This document shows, piece after piece, positions 53,011 to 61,971 of a DNA stretch of 64,000 bases. Each line of letters opens with the position of its first letter. Position 1 is the stretch's first letter. Source of the stretch: JAKAWQ01 sp035509315 (GTDB lineage Bacteria; Pseudomonadota; Alphaproteobacteria; Acetobacterales; Acetobacteraceae); contig DATJLS010000054.1 in NCBI GenBank assembly GCA_035509315.1, positions 1-64,000 of the forward strand, given 5' to 3'. The translations under genes were made by a program, and so were the position numbers. Under the pieces are notes generated by a model, which worked only from the letters and a program-made list of their open reading frames with translations, was not told the origin of the DNA and searched no databases.

Positions 53011-54060
53011 ATGGCCCCGCTCGGGACGAGGATGGCGATGGCGTTGCTGGCGCGGCTCGACCCCGAGCGGGCGCACGGATTGGCGCTCGCCGCGCTCCGC
53101 TTTGGCCTTGCCGGGCGGGAACGCACCCTGGACGACCCGATTCTGGCAACGGAGGCATTCGGACTCCGCTTCGCCAATCCGATCGGGCTCGCCGCCGGGT
53201 TCGACAAGGATGCGGTGGCGGTCCTGCCGCTGATGCGGCTCGGCTTCGGCTTTGTCGAGGCGGGCGGCGTGACGCCGCTGCCGCAGCCGGGCAACCCTCG
53301 GCCACGCCTCTTCCGGCTCGCGGAGGATCGGGCGGCGATCAACCGCATGGGCATGAACGGGCGGGGCATCGATGCCTTCGTCGCACGGCTGAAGGCGCTT
53401 GGGACGCGGCCTTCGATCTTCGGGGTCAACATCGCCATCAACAAGGCGGGGGCGGACCCTGTCCGCGACTATCCGGCGCTCGTCGCCGCAGTGGCGCCTT
53501 ATGCGGACTATGTCGCGCTCAACGTCTCCTCCCCCAACACGCCAGGGTTGCGAGACCTGCAAGGCGAGGCGCCGCTCGCCGCGATTCTCGGAGCAATCGC
53601 GGCGAACGTGGAGAAGCACCCGCCGCTCCTCGTGAAGATCGCCCCCGATCTTGCGGATGAGGCGCTTCAACGGTTGATCGAGACCGCCATCGCCGGCCGG
53701 GCAGCCGGGCTGATCGTCGGCAACACCACGACGACGCGACCCGTCGGCCTGCGCTCCGCGCGGGCCGGGGAGGCGGGCGGGCTCTCGGGGACGCCGCTGT
53801 TCGCTCTCTCGACAACGGTCCTCGCTCGTGCCTACCGGCTCGCGGGCAGGCGGCTCACGCTCGTTGGCAGTGGCGGCGTCTCGAGCGGGGCCGAGGCGCT
53901 GGCCAAGATCCGCGCCGGGGCGAGCCTGGTGCAGCTCTACACCGCCTTCGCCTATGAAGGGCCAGCGCTTGTGCCGCGAATCAAGGCCGAGCTTGCCGCC
54001 GCGCTCAGGGCGGGGGGATTCGCGTCCGTTCAGGCAGCGGTCGGGATAGCGAGCGTGTAA
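53011..54060 (+). CDS. pyrD: Dihydroorotate dehydrogenase (quinone), class 2
   Basis: This membrane-associated enzyme oxidises dihydroorotate in pyrimidine synthesis. The 349 residues include the amphipathic N-terminus, ANPIGLAAGFDKDAVAV, NRMGMNGRGID, the catalytic-serine loop NVSSPNTPGLRDLQ (Ser marks class 2), IVGNTTTTR and LVGSGGVSSG. AGGA lies 10 bp before ATG 53011; TTG 52993 is an alternative. Its TAA lies inside an R repeat. Confidence 0.95.
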   Translation: MAPLGTRMAMALLARLDPERAHGLALAALRFGLAGRERTLDDPILATEAFGLRFANPIGLAAGFDKDAVAVLPLMRLGFGFVEAGGVTPLPQPGNPRPRLFRLAEDRAAINRMGMNGRGIDAFVARLKALGTRPSIFGVNIAINKAGADPVRDYPALVAAVAPYADYVALNVSSPNTPGLRDLQGEAPLAAILGAIAANVEKHPPLLVKIAPDLADEALQRLIETAIAGRAAGLIVGNTTTTRPVGLRSARAGEAGGLSGTPLFALSTTVLARAYRLAGRRLTLVGSGGVSSGAEALAKIRAGASLVQLYTAFAYEGPALVPRIKAELAAALRAGGFASVQAAVGIASV

Positions 54061-54138
54061 TCTCTGAAGGCATGAATCACGCCGGAAAACAGATGAATAG
54101 AGCGGGATCCGTGAGCGCGAGCGAAGCTATTCCGATCT
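54052..54138 (+). repeat. R repeat, copy 8
   Basis: AGCGTGTAATCTCTGAAGG, GCATGAATCACGCCGGAAAAC, AGAGCGGGATCC. Compared with the consensus GCGTGATC, two bases (TA) are added and create the pyrD stop codon TAA. The second stem is weakened. Confidence 0.7.
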
Positions 54139-54149
54139 AAGGGGAGAGA

Positions 54150-55001
54150 ATGAGGCACGACGCGGGGATGGCCCGGCTGGCGGGCGAATATGGCGGATTC
54201 ATCGTCGATCTCTGGGGGGTCGTGCATGACGGGGTGGCGCCGCTGCCCGGCGCGGCCGATTGCCTCTCGCGGATCAAGGCGGGCGGAGGGCGGGTGGTGC
54301 TGCTCTCGAATGCGCCACGGCGCGCCGCGATCGCGGCGCAAGCCATGCGGCAGATGGGACTTGCCGATCATCTCTATGACGGGATTCTGACCAGCGGCGA
54401 AGTCACGCACACGATGCTGCGCGACCGCGCGGATCCCTGGTTCGCCAATCTCGGGCGGCGCGTCTTTCATCTCGGTCCGGAGCGCGACCGGAACGTGATC
54501 GAGGGGCTGGATTACCGGCGCGTGGAGGACCCGAAAGACGCGGAATTCGTGCTGAACACAGGGCCGGACGATCATCGCAACCCGACGCGGCTCGATGAAT
54601 TCGAACCCACGCTCGAGCTTTGCGCCGCGCAGCGTCTGCCGATGGTTTGCGCCAACCCGGACCGGGAAGTGATCCGCGGCGGCGTGCGCGTGCTCTGCGC
54701 CGGCGCGCTCGCCGAACGCTACCGCGAGCTGGGCGGGGTCGTGCGCAAGGTGGGAAAGCCTGATCCTTCCGTCTATGCGCCGGCCCTGACGATGCTGGGC
54801 CTGCCGCGCCCGCGCGTGCTCGCGGTGGGCGATGCGCTTGAGACGGACATTGCCGGAGCGGCTTCGGCCGATCTGCCCTCCTGCTGGGTGCTCGGCGGAA
54901 TCCATGGCGAGCGCCTCAGGGGCGATCGCCAAGCGGCCGAAGAAATGGCGAAGCTGGCTGGACTCAACCCGGTGGCGACAGTGCCGGCCTTCGTCTGGTG
55001 A
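54150..55001 (+). CDS. HAD-superfamily class IIA hydrolase (TIGR01459 type)
   Basis: The 283-residue protein has the HAD nucleophile in FIVDLWGVVHDGVAPLPGA, the Ser/Asn motif VVLLSNAPRR, the Lys in RKVGKPDPSVY and the acidic motif AVGDALETDIAGA, with a C2 cap as in class IIA enzymes. AGGGGAGAG precedes ATG 54150. The substrate is unknown. Confidence 0.88.
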   Translation: MRHDAGMARLAGEYGGFIVDLWGVVHDGVAPLPGAADCLSRIKAGGGRVVLLSNAPRRAAIAAQAMRQMGLADHLYDGILTSGEVTHTMLRDRADPWFANLGRRVFHLGPERDRNVIEGLDYRRVEDPKDAEFVLNTGPDDHRNPTRLDEFEPTLELCAAQRLPMVCANPDREVIRGGVRVLCAGALAERYRELGGVVRKVGKPDPSVYAPALTMLGLPRPRVLAVGDALETDIAGAASADLPSCWVLGGIHGERLRGDRQAAEEMAKLAGLNPVATVPAFVW

Positions 55002-55005
55002 GGCT

Positions 55006-56430
55006 TTACGAGCTTCGGCCGAGGGCACCGAGCAGGCGCGCATGAGCACGCGCCCCCCGGTACAAGCAGCGGAGCTCGAACTTCTCGTTCGGACTATGGA
55101 CCTGATCGTCCGCCAGCCCGAAGCCCATCAGAAGCGAGTTGATTCCGAGCGCGCGGGCGAGCGATTCGACCACGGGAATCGAGCCGCCGCAGCCCATCAT
55201 CACCGGCTCCTTGCCGTACTCGTCGGCCAAGGCCACTCGGGCGGCACGGACGAGGGAGGAATCGAGCCGGACTTCGATGGCGGGGGTGCTCCCGAAGACC
55301 TTGAGATCGACCGTCGCGTCGGCAGGCGCCCGATCGGCGAGGAAGCGGCGCAGCCCGGCCACAATCTTCTCGGGATCCTGATCGGGCACGAGACGGAAGG
55401 AAAGCTTCGCCGCGGCTTCGGAAGGGATGACCGTCTTGCTGCCCGGTCCGGCATAGCCGCCCCAGATGCCGTTGAGATCGGCGGTAGGCCGCGCCCAGAG
55501 CCGCTGGAGGCCGGTGAAATTGCCCTCTCCGGCGGGATGAGAAAGGCCGATTCCGCCGAGAAAGGCCTTCTCATCGAAGCCGAGGCTCTCCCACTGACGG
55601 GCGGTCGCGGGATCGAGTGGCCGGACATCGTCGTAGAAGTCGGGGATCCGCACCCGTCCGGCATCATCGTGCAGACCACCAAGAATATGGGTCAGTGCAT
55701 TGATGGGGTTGAGCGCCGAGCCGCCGTACATGCCCGAATGGAGGTCACGATTCGGACCTTTCAGCACGATCTCGGTATAAACCATGCCGCGCAGGCGCGT
55801 CGTCAGGGCGGGTGTGTCGATATTCCACATGCTGGTGTCACTGATGACGGCGACGTCAGCGGCGAGCGCATCGCGCTCGGCGACCAAAAATGGCTCGAGA
55901 TTGGGGCTGCCGATCTCTTCCTCGCCTTCGATCAGCACGGTGGCGCGCACGGGGAGCGAGCCCGTCGCATCGTGCCAGGCCCGGAAGGCCGCGAGGAAGG
56001 TCATCACCTGGCCTTTGTCATCCACCGCACCACGGGCCACGATCCGCTTGCCATGCGGGCCATTGACGAGGGCAGGAGAGAAAGGCGGGCTCTTCCACAG
56101 GGCGACCGGGTCCGGCGGCTGGACGTCGTAATGACCGTAATAAAGCAGATGCGGCGCATTTCCTCCTGTATTCCCCCTTGGGCCCGGATGGTGGGCAAGA
56201 ACCACCGGCTGGCCCTTCGTCTCGCGCACGGCGGCGGTAAAGCCTGAGGCACGGAGATCGGCGGCGACCCATTCGGCCGCGCGCCGGCAATCCGCGTTAT
56301 GGGCCGGATCGGTCGAGACACTCGGGACGGAGAGCAAAGAGAAAAGCCGCTCGCGCGTGGCGTCGAGGCCGGCATCGAGTGCCTCGAGGACGCGAGCCAG
56401 GGGTGAGGGCTGGGAATCGGCAGGGCTCAT
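55006..56430 (-). CDS. M20-family dipeptidase/metallopeptidase
   Basis: The 474-residue zinc peptidase shows the metal-site motifs LLYYGHYDVQPPDP, RGAVDDKGQVMTFLAA, LIEGEEEIGSPN and ISDTSM, with a dimerisation domain between. The C-terminal part contains ADDQVHSPNEKFELRCLYRG. It resembles M20 dipeptidases (ArgE/DapE/CNDP-like). It is convergent with the HAD gene with 4 bp between. Confidence 0.92.
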   Translation of the reverse strand: MSPADSQPSPLARVLEALDAGLDATRERLFSLLSVPSVSTDPAHNADCRRAAEWVAADLRASGFTAAVRETKGQPVVLAHHPGPRGNTGGNAPHLLYYGHYDVQPPDPVALWKSPPFSPALVNGPHGKRIVARGAVDDKGQVMTFLAAFRAWHDATGSLPVRATVLIEGEEEIGSPNLEPFLVAERDALAADVAVISDTSMWNIDTPALTTRLRGMVYTEIVLKGPNRDLHSGMYGGSALNPINALTHILGGLHDDAGRVRIPDFYDDVRPLDPATARQWESLGFDEKAFLGGIGLSHPAGEGNFTGLQRLWARPTADLNGIWGGYAGPGSKTVIPSEAAAKLSFRLVPDQDPEKIVAGLRRFLADRAPADATVDLKVFGSTPAIEVRLDSSLVRAARVALADEYGKEPVMMGCGGSIPVVESLARALGINSLLMGFGLADDQVHSPNEKFELRCLYRGARAHARLLGALGRSS

Positions 56431-56614
56431 CGATGCCTCCTTGCTCGGCAGGGTTTCCTAGAGACCGGGTGGGCGCCCACCGCACACGGAAGTCCCGAGC
56501 AGGCACAAAAACAGCAGCAATTGCAAGGGCAGGGGCCGATTCGCTTTGGTCGCATGGCTCCCTGGCCGGGATTTCATTTCACCTCCGGTTCACGCGGGCG
56601 CAGAGGTGGAAGTA

Positions 56615-58135
56615 ATGATAGGCGGGCTGATGATATGCCGCGTTACCCTGGCAGCCGGGCTGGCTGCCGTAGTGGGTGGCTGCACGGTGGGTCCGAACTT
56701 CGTTCCTCCTCAGGCGTCCTCCCCTTCGTCCTGGCGGGCGAGCGAGCCGGGCGACGCGAGCCGCACCGGGGGGGGAATGGTTGCGGTTCAGTGGTGGCAA
56801 TCCTTCGATGACCCCGTGCTGACCGCGCTTGAGGAGCGGGTGGCGACACAGAATCTCGATGTTCAGCAGGCGACCGATCGGCTGCTCGCGGCGCGGGCGG
56901 AAATCCAGGTTGCCGGGTCGTCGGCGCTGCCCTCGATCTCCGCCACCGGCACATATTCGCACGAGCGCTACAGCTCCAACGGCCCATTCACGAGCGAACC
57001 GCTCCTGCCGTTCAATATTCCGGCTGTTCCTTTCAATCTTTTCGAGGCCGGATTTGATGCGGCGTGGGAAGTCGATCTCTGGGGCGCGACACGGCGCAGC
57101 GTGGAGGCGGCGAAGGCGAACTACGCGGCGGCTGAAGCCGACCGGCGGGGCGTGCTCCTCTCGGCACTTGCCGAGTTGGGACGGGACTATGTCGATCTCC
57201 GCGCGGCGCAGGACCTTCTCTCGATCACCCGCCAGAATCTCGGCACCGCGCAGCAGAGCCTCGGGCTCACAGAGCAGCGGGCAGCCGCCGGGCTGGTGGC
57301 GGACCTCGATGTCGCCAATGCGCGTGCCCAGGAGGCGAGCATCGCCGCCCAGATCCCGCCGCTCGAGACGCGGATCACGACGGATATCAATGCCATCAGT
57401 CTTCTGCTTGGATTGCCGCCACAGGCGCTCGCGAGCAAGCTCAGCCCTGCGCGCCCCGTGCCGCCCGTGCCGCCCGAGGTGCCGATCGGGCTCCCTTCGC
57501 AACTGCTGACGCGGCGGCCCGATGTCATGCAGGCGGAGGACCAGCTTCATCAGGCAACGGCCGAGGTGGGGGTGGCGGTCGCCAATTTTTTTCCGAGCTT
57601 TAACCTAAGTGGAAATATCGATCTTCAGTCTATTGATATAAATCAATTCGCTGATATCGCCTCGCGAACCTATGCGCTTGGTCCGACCATCTCGCTGCCG
57701 ATCTTCGAGGGCGGGCAGCTGCAGGGGCAGCTCAGCCTGCGCAAGGCGCAGCAGAAGGCAGCGGCAGTTTCCTATGCACGCGTCGTGCTCACCGCGTTCC
57801 ATGACGTGGACAATTCCCTTGCCGCCTATAACGGTGAGCAGAGGCGGCGTACCAGCCTGGAAGAGGCCGTCCGGCAGGATCAGCGGGCGCTTTCGCTTGC
57901 CCAAAGCCGCTACGCGGACGGGCTCACCGATTTTCTCGAGGTGCTGACCGCGCAGCAGAACGTGCTCACGGCCGAGCAGCAGCTGGCGACCAGCACCGCC
58001 GCCGTCTCGACCGATCTCGTGGCGATCTACAAAGCGCTCGGTGGAGGCTGGCAGACCGCTTTTCCCATGGAAGCGGCTGCGGGGACATCTGGGCTGCGGA
58101 TTGCCGCCGAAGCCCCGCCCTTATCCCGCCCCTGA
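56615..58135 (+). CDS. RND-type outer-membrane efflux lipoprotein (NodT family)
   Basis: The 506-residue TolC-like channel starts with a lipoprotein signal (LAAGLAAVVGGC, Cys23) and has the two repeated OEP domains (ALEERVATQNLDVQQATDRL; EVDLWGATRRSVEAAKANY; RRPDVMQAEDQLHQATAEVG). AGGTGGA precedes ATG 56615. No RND pump or membrane-fusion gene adjoins it, so it must serve a pump encoded elsewhere. Codons for residues 323-347 are unusually AT-rich. Confidence 0.92.
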   Translation: MIGGLMICRVTLAAGLAAVVGGCTVGPNFVPPQASSPSSWRASEPGDASRTGGGMVAVQWWQSFDDPVLTALEERVATQNLDVQQATDRLLAARAEIQVAGSSALPSISATGTYSHERYSSNGPFTSEPLLPFNIPAVPFNLFEAGFDAAWEVDLWGATRRSVEAAKANYAAAEADRRGVLLSALAELGRDYVDLRAAQDLLSITRQNLGTAQQSLGLTEQRAAAGLVADLDVANARAQEASIAAQIPPLETRITTDINAISLLLGLPPQALASKLSPARPVPPVPPEVPIGLPSQLLTRRPDVMQAEDQLHQATAEVGVAVANFFPSFNLSGNIDLQSIDINQFADIASRTYALGPTISLPIFEGGQLQGQLSLRKAQQKAAAVSYARVVLTAFHDVDNSLAAYNGEQRRRTSLEEAVRQDQRALSLAQSRYADGLTDFLEVLTAQQNVLTAEQQLATSTAAVSTDLVAIYKALGGGWQTAFPMEAAAGTSGLRIAAEAPPLSRP

Positions 58136-58659
58136 CGCGTGCAACGGCTGGCGGCGAAGGGCAGCCCGGGCATTTCTGGATAACCGGGCTGGATAACCGG
58201 GGGCGGTTTTAACCCCATATTGGTGGGCGGCGGTGCCCGGCACAGGCGGCAGGGCCCAGTATTTCGGCTGCGGTGAGGAATTGCGGCTGCAAGGAAGGAG
58301 CCCGCGCTCCATCGCATGAATCGGCTCCCCTTCGTTTGCGGACTCTTGTTCGTAACACGGACCTCGACGCGCATTGAGCCGCGTCAAGCGCCGTCGCCCA
58401 TTTCTTCGCCGGATGGGAAGCCGATTTACATTGTTCAATGTTTAGTTGACCCGACGCGACCGGATGCGATTTGTCGGATTGTGCCGGGAGCCCTGTCATC
58501 GCCCCGGGAGGGAGGCGGGAGGGCCTCGCGACGAAATCGAATCAGTATAACGGCTTGCGGCGGATTCTGAAAGCGATCCGCCAAAGTCATGACTTTGTTG
58601 ATCGGAGAGACGCAAAGATCGCGACGAACAGGATTTGTCGCGCTCTTGCCGATACGGGG
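58136..58659. other. 524-bp gap upstream of the PRC-barrel gene
   Basis: It holds a doubled GGATAACCGGG near 58180-58200, the 14-bp palindrome ACATTGTTCAATGT at 58428-58441, and a GGCGGAT/ATCCGCC hairpin at 58559-58582. No gene is convincing. The palindrome is a possible operator. Confidence 0.4.
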
Positions 58660-59121
58660 ATGGCGATCGCCATGGTGGCGCTCGCCGGCGCGGTCCTGCC
58701 GCATGCGGCCATCGGCGCGACAGCCCCGCAAACCGTTTCCGCACCCGCGGAGAAGCCCCTGCCGCCCAAAGTGAAGACGATGGGAAGAATCCGGGCCCAG
58801 GGAGTCCTCGGCCAGCCCGTGCTGGATGCCAAGGGCCAGACGATTGGCCACGTCGTTGACATCCTGATCGATCCCGAGGGCCAGCCACAGGCAGCGGTGA
58901 TCGAGTTCGCGGGCTTTCTGGGTCTCGGCGACCGTGACGTCGCGGTGGACTGGAAGGCCCTGCGCTTCGCCGTCCAGAAGGACCAGATCGAGATTCGCGT
59001 CGCCCTCGAACCCGCTGCTCTTAAAGCGATGCCGCTTTACAAGCCGGCGGCGAAGTCGGTGCCCGTGGCCACGTCGGCCGGACGCGCTTCAGCCGCAACC
59101 GGCGCGGCGAGTGTGCGCTAG
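58660..59121 (+). CDS. Exported PRC-barrel domain protein
   Basis: The 153-residue product begins with a hydrophobic signal-like stretch (MAIAMVALAGAVLPHAAIGA). A PRC-barrel follows at about 45-115 (VLGQPVLDAKGQTIGHVVDI, AAVIEFAGFLGLGDRDVAV). PRC-barrels bind other proteins or act in envelope stress functions; no catalytic site is expected. The Ala-rich end is probably disordered. It lies 9 bp before the MFS gene. Confidence 0.75.
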   Translation: MAIAMVALAGAVLPHAAIGATAPQTVSAPAEKPLPPKVKTMGRIRAQGVLGQPVLDAKGQTIGHVVDILIDPEGQPQAAVIEFAGFLGLGDRDVAVDWKALRFAVQKDQIEIRVALEPAALKAMPLYKPAAKSVPVATSAGRASAATGAASVR

Positions 59122-59130
59122 AGCGCGACA

Positions 59131-60366
59131 ATGGCTTCCAGGCGCAGCCTCGCCGGTCTCGACTGGCTCAATTTCTTCACCGCCGAGGTGCAGACCGGGT
59201 TCGGGGCTTTCATCGCCGTCTATCTGACGCTGCACCATTGGACCGGGCTTGCGATCGGCAGCGTGCTTTCACTCGGCACCATGGTCACGCTGCTGAGCCA
59301 GATCCCCGCTGGACTGCTCGTGGACTGGATGCCGGGCAAGCGCCTCGCCGCGGCGATCGGGCTCATGGCACTTGGGGCGAGCGCATTGCTCTTCGCGGTG
59401 GCGCCGACGCAATTCGGCGTCGGGCTTGCCGAGATCATGCATGGAATCGCCGGCTGCATGCTGGGTCAGGCGATTGCCGCGATCAGCGTCGCGCTGGTCA
59501 GCCGACATCTCCTTGGCCAGCGGCTTGGCCGAAATGTCCGCTTCGCCTCTCTCGGCAATGGCATTGCGGCAGCGGTCATGGGGGTTGCGGGGGCCTGGAT
59601 TGCCGGCTGGTCGGTCTTCGCGCTGGCCGCCTTCATGTGCATTCCGGCGGCGGTGGCGCTCGCCGCGATCGAGCGGCCCCGGCCGCAGCGCCAGGCGCTG
59701 GAGGTTCGGGAGCCGAAGCGGGCGCCGTGGCGCGAGATTCGTGGCCTCGTCCTCGACCGAAGGCTGCTCGCGTTCATGGCCTGCATGGCCGTCTTCCAGG
59801 TCGCGGACGCCGCGATGCTGCCTTACGCGGGGCGTAAGATCGCCGGCGAGACCAGCCGACTCGCCGATCTTGCGATCGCTGCGGCGATCGTGCTGCCGCA
59901 GCTCGTCATGGCCATGCTTTCGCCGCTGGTGGGACGGGCGGCGGAGAGGCGTGGGCGGCGTTTCGTTCTGATGCTGGGCTTCGCGGCCGAGCCGTTGCGC
60001 GGATTCCTCTTCGGGATCGTGCACATGCCCGCGCTCCTGGTTCTCGTCCAGGGCCTGGACGGAATCGGCGCGGCTTGCGTGGGCGTGCTCCTGCCGCTGA
60101 TCGCCGCGGACATTGCCCGTGACCGCGGACATTTCAACCTGACGATGGGCGCGATCGGGGTGGCGGCGGGGATCGGCGCCTCGGCAAGCACCACGCTCGC
60201 GGGCGCGATCGACAGTTTCGTCGGCGTGCGCGCCGCCTTCTTTGCCCTCGCGCTTGCCGGGCTTCTGGCCACCCTGCTGGTCTGGCTGATCATGCCGGAG
60301 AGTGGACCCGGTACGCCCGGCGCGGAGGCAGCGACGGTGCCGGGTGCCTGGCCAGCCAAATCGTGA
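59131..60366 (+). CDS. MFS transporter
   Basis: The 411-residue permease has 12 hydrophobic segments. The loop 2-3 motif reads PAGLLVDWMPGKRLAAAIGL, and GRAAERRGRRFVLMLGFAAEPLRG lies in the second half. It resembles uncharacterised MFS members rather than known drug pumps. Its end overlaps the sulfatase gene (GTGA), so the two are probably co-expressed and functionally linked. Confidence 0.85.
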   Translation: MASRRSLAGLDWLNFFTAEVQTGFGAFIAVYLTLHHWTGLAIGSVLSLGTMVTLLSQIPAGLLVDWMPGKRLAAAIGLMALGASALLFAVAPTQFGVGLAEIMHGIAGCMLGQAIAAISVALVSRHLLGQRLGRNVRFASLGNGIAAAVMGVAGAWIAGWSVFALAAFMCIPAAVALAAIERPRPQRQALEVREPKRAPWREIRGLVLDRRLLAFMACMAVFQVADAAMLPYAGRKIAGETSRLADLAIAAAIVLPQLVMAMLSPLVGRAAERRGRRFVLMLGFAAEPLRGFLFGIVHMPALLVLVQGLDGIGAACVGVLLPLIAADIARDRGHFNLTMGAIGVAAGIGASASTTLAGAIDSFVGVRAAFFALALAGLLATLLVWLIMPESGPGTPGAEAATVPGAWPAKS

Positions 60367-61874
60367 AGATCCTCTTCCTCGATATCGATAGCCTTCGTCC
60401 CGACCATCTCGGCTGCTACGGCTATCCCCGCGCGACCTCGCCCGTGATCGACGGGCTGGCGCGCGAAGGGCTGCGGTTCGAGAATGTCTATGTCTCGGAC
60501 AGCCCCTGCCTGCCCTCACGCACGGCCCTGTGGTCGGGGCGGCACGGTTTTCGAACTGGCGTGGTGGATCAGGGCGGCAGCCGGGCCGAGCCGTTCGCCA
60601 AAGGCAGGCGGCGCGGCTTTCGCGACGACTTCCACGAGACGGGCTGGATGACGGCGCTTCGAAGCTGCGGCCATCATACGGCGAGCATCTCCTCCTTCGC
60701 CGAGCGCCACAGCGCCTGGCATTTTCATGCCGGCTACAATGAGGTGATCAATCCCGGGCTGTTCGGGATGGATCGCGCCGACGAAGTGATACCGCTGGCG
60801 ATCAAATGGCTCCGCCAGTGTGGGCGCGAGAGGGCGGACTGGTTCCTGCACGTCAATCTCTGGGACGTGCATACACCCTATCGTGCGCCGGCTTCGTTCG
60901 GCGATCCCTTCGCCGGCGTGCCGGGTCCGGCATGGTTCGACGAGGCGAGGCTCGCGCGCTTCCGGGCGGGATTCGGGCCGCACTCGGCGCGCGAGCCGAC
61001 TGGCTTCGACGAGCATGGTGATCCGCGCTTTCCCCGCCAGCCCGGGCCGATCGAGACGATGGCGGATGCGCGCGCCTGGTGGGACGGATATGACACGAGC
61101 CTGCGCTATCTCGATACCTGGCTCGGGACATTGCTTGCCACGCTCGAGGAGGTCGGTCTCGGCGAGGAGACGATGATCGTGCTCACCGCCGATCATGGCG
61201 AGAATCTGGGTGAGCTCAATGTCTGGGCGGACCATCAGACGGCGGACCAGTTCACGAACCGCGTGCCGTTGATCGTTCGTTTTCCAAAACATATTCGTGC
61301 GGGCAGGGTCGATCGCGCATTGCACTACCAGTTCGACTGGGCGGCCAGTCTGGTCGAGCTCGCGGGCGGGCGGGTGCCGGAGACGTGGGATGGGGCGTCG
61401 TTCGCGGCGTCGCTTTGCACCGCCCGCGAGTCCGGCCGGGGATTTCTCGTCACCAGCCATGGTGCCTGGTGCTGCCAGCGCGGCGTCCGTTTCGTGAAAG
61501 ACGGACGGGATCTTCTTTGCCTCCTCACCGACCATGACGGGTATAAGGATCTTTCCCCGGTCATGCTTTTCGATCTCGGCGTGGACCCGCATGAGCTTGT
61601 CGATCTTGCTCGCGCGGAGCCGGAGCTCGTCGCCTATGCGAAAGCCTTGCTGGCGGGGTGGCGCGAGGAGATGACGCGGCGGAGCGAGACCGGCATCGAC
61701 CCGTTCGCCGAAGTGCTGGCCGAGGGTGGGCCATTTCATTGCCGCGGCCAGCTTCCTTCCTATCTTCGGCGGCTCATGGAGACAGGGCGTGTGGAGGGCG
61801 CGCGGAGGCTTGCCGCACGGCACCCGGCGGAAATCCGCTGGGACCTTGCGGTGCCTGATTCCGCCAGAGCGTGA
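60363..61874 (+). CDS. Cytoplasmic-type sulfatase (alkaline-phosphatase superfamily)
   Basis: The 503-residue protein carries the formylglycine motif CLPSR (Cys49) in SDSPCLPSRTALWSGRHG, metal aspartates in LFLDIDSLRPDHLGCYG, and the second metal site TADHGEN. No signal peptide is present, so it probably acts in the cytoplasm on an imported sulfate ester, perhaps brought by the coupled MFS protein. It needs a formylglycine-generating enzyme encoded elsewhere. The stop TGA lies in an R repeat. Confidence 0.9.
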   Translation: MKILFLDIDSLRPDHLGCYGYPRATSPVIDGLAREGLRFENVYVSDSPCLPSRTALWSGRHGFRTGVVDQGGSRAEPFAKGRRRGFRDDFHETGWMTALRSCGHHTASISSFAERHSAWHFHAGYNEVINPGLFGMDRADEVIPLAIKWLRQCGRERADWFLHVNLWDVHTPYRAPASFGDPFAGVPGPAWFDEARLARFRAGFGPHSAREPTGFDEHGDPRFPRQPGPIETMADARAWWDGYDTSLRYLDTWLGTLLATLEEVGLGEETMIVLTADHGENLGELNVWADHQTADQFTNRVPLIVRFPKHIRAGRVDRALHYQFDWAASLVELAGGRVPETWDGASFAASLCTARESGRGFLVTSHGAWCCQRGVRFVKDGRDLLCLLTDHDGYKDLSPVMLFDLGVDPHELVDLARAEPELVAYAKALLAGWREEMTRRSETGIDPFAEVLAEGGPFHCRGQLPSYLRRLMETGRVEGARRLAARHPAEIRWDLAVPDSARA

Positions 61875-61971
61875 TGATTGAAGGTGGAATTCCCGAAGGT
61901 CTGAATCACGCGGGAAAACAAATGGCTGGAGTGGCATGCGTTCGCACGGGCTCACGCGAACCGCGCCATGA
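61868..61971 (+). repeat. R repeat, copy 9
   Basis: AGCGTGATGATTGAAGG, with its TGA serving as the sulfatase stop codon, then TGAATCACGCGGGAAAACAA. The second stem is diverged (GGCATGCG ... CGCGCCATG). Confidence 0.75.

Noticed and set aside
174..61971. CRISPR array
   Set aside because: The repeats are single dispersed intergenic units with internal hairpins, not regularly spaced short repeats with unique spacers.
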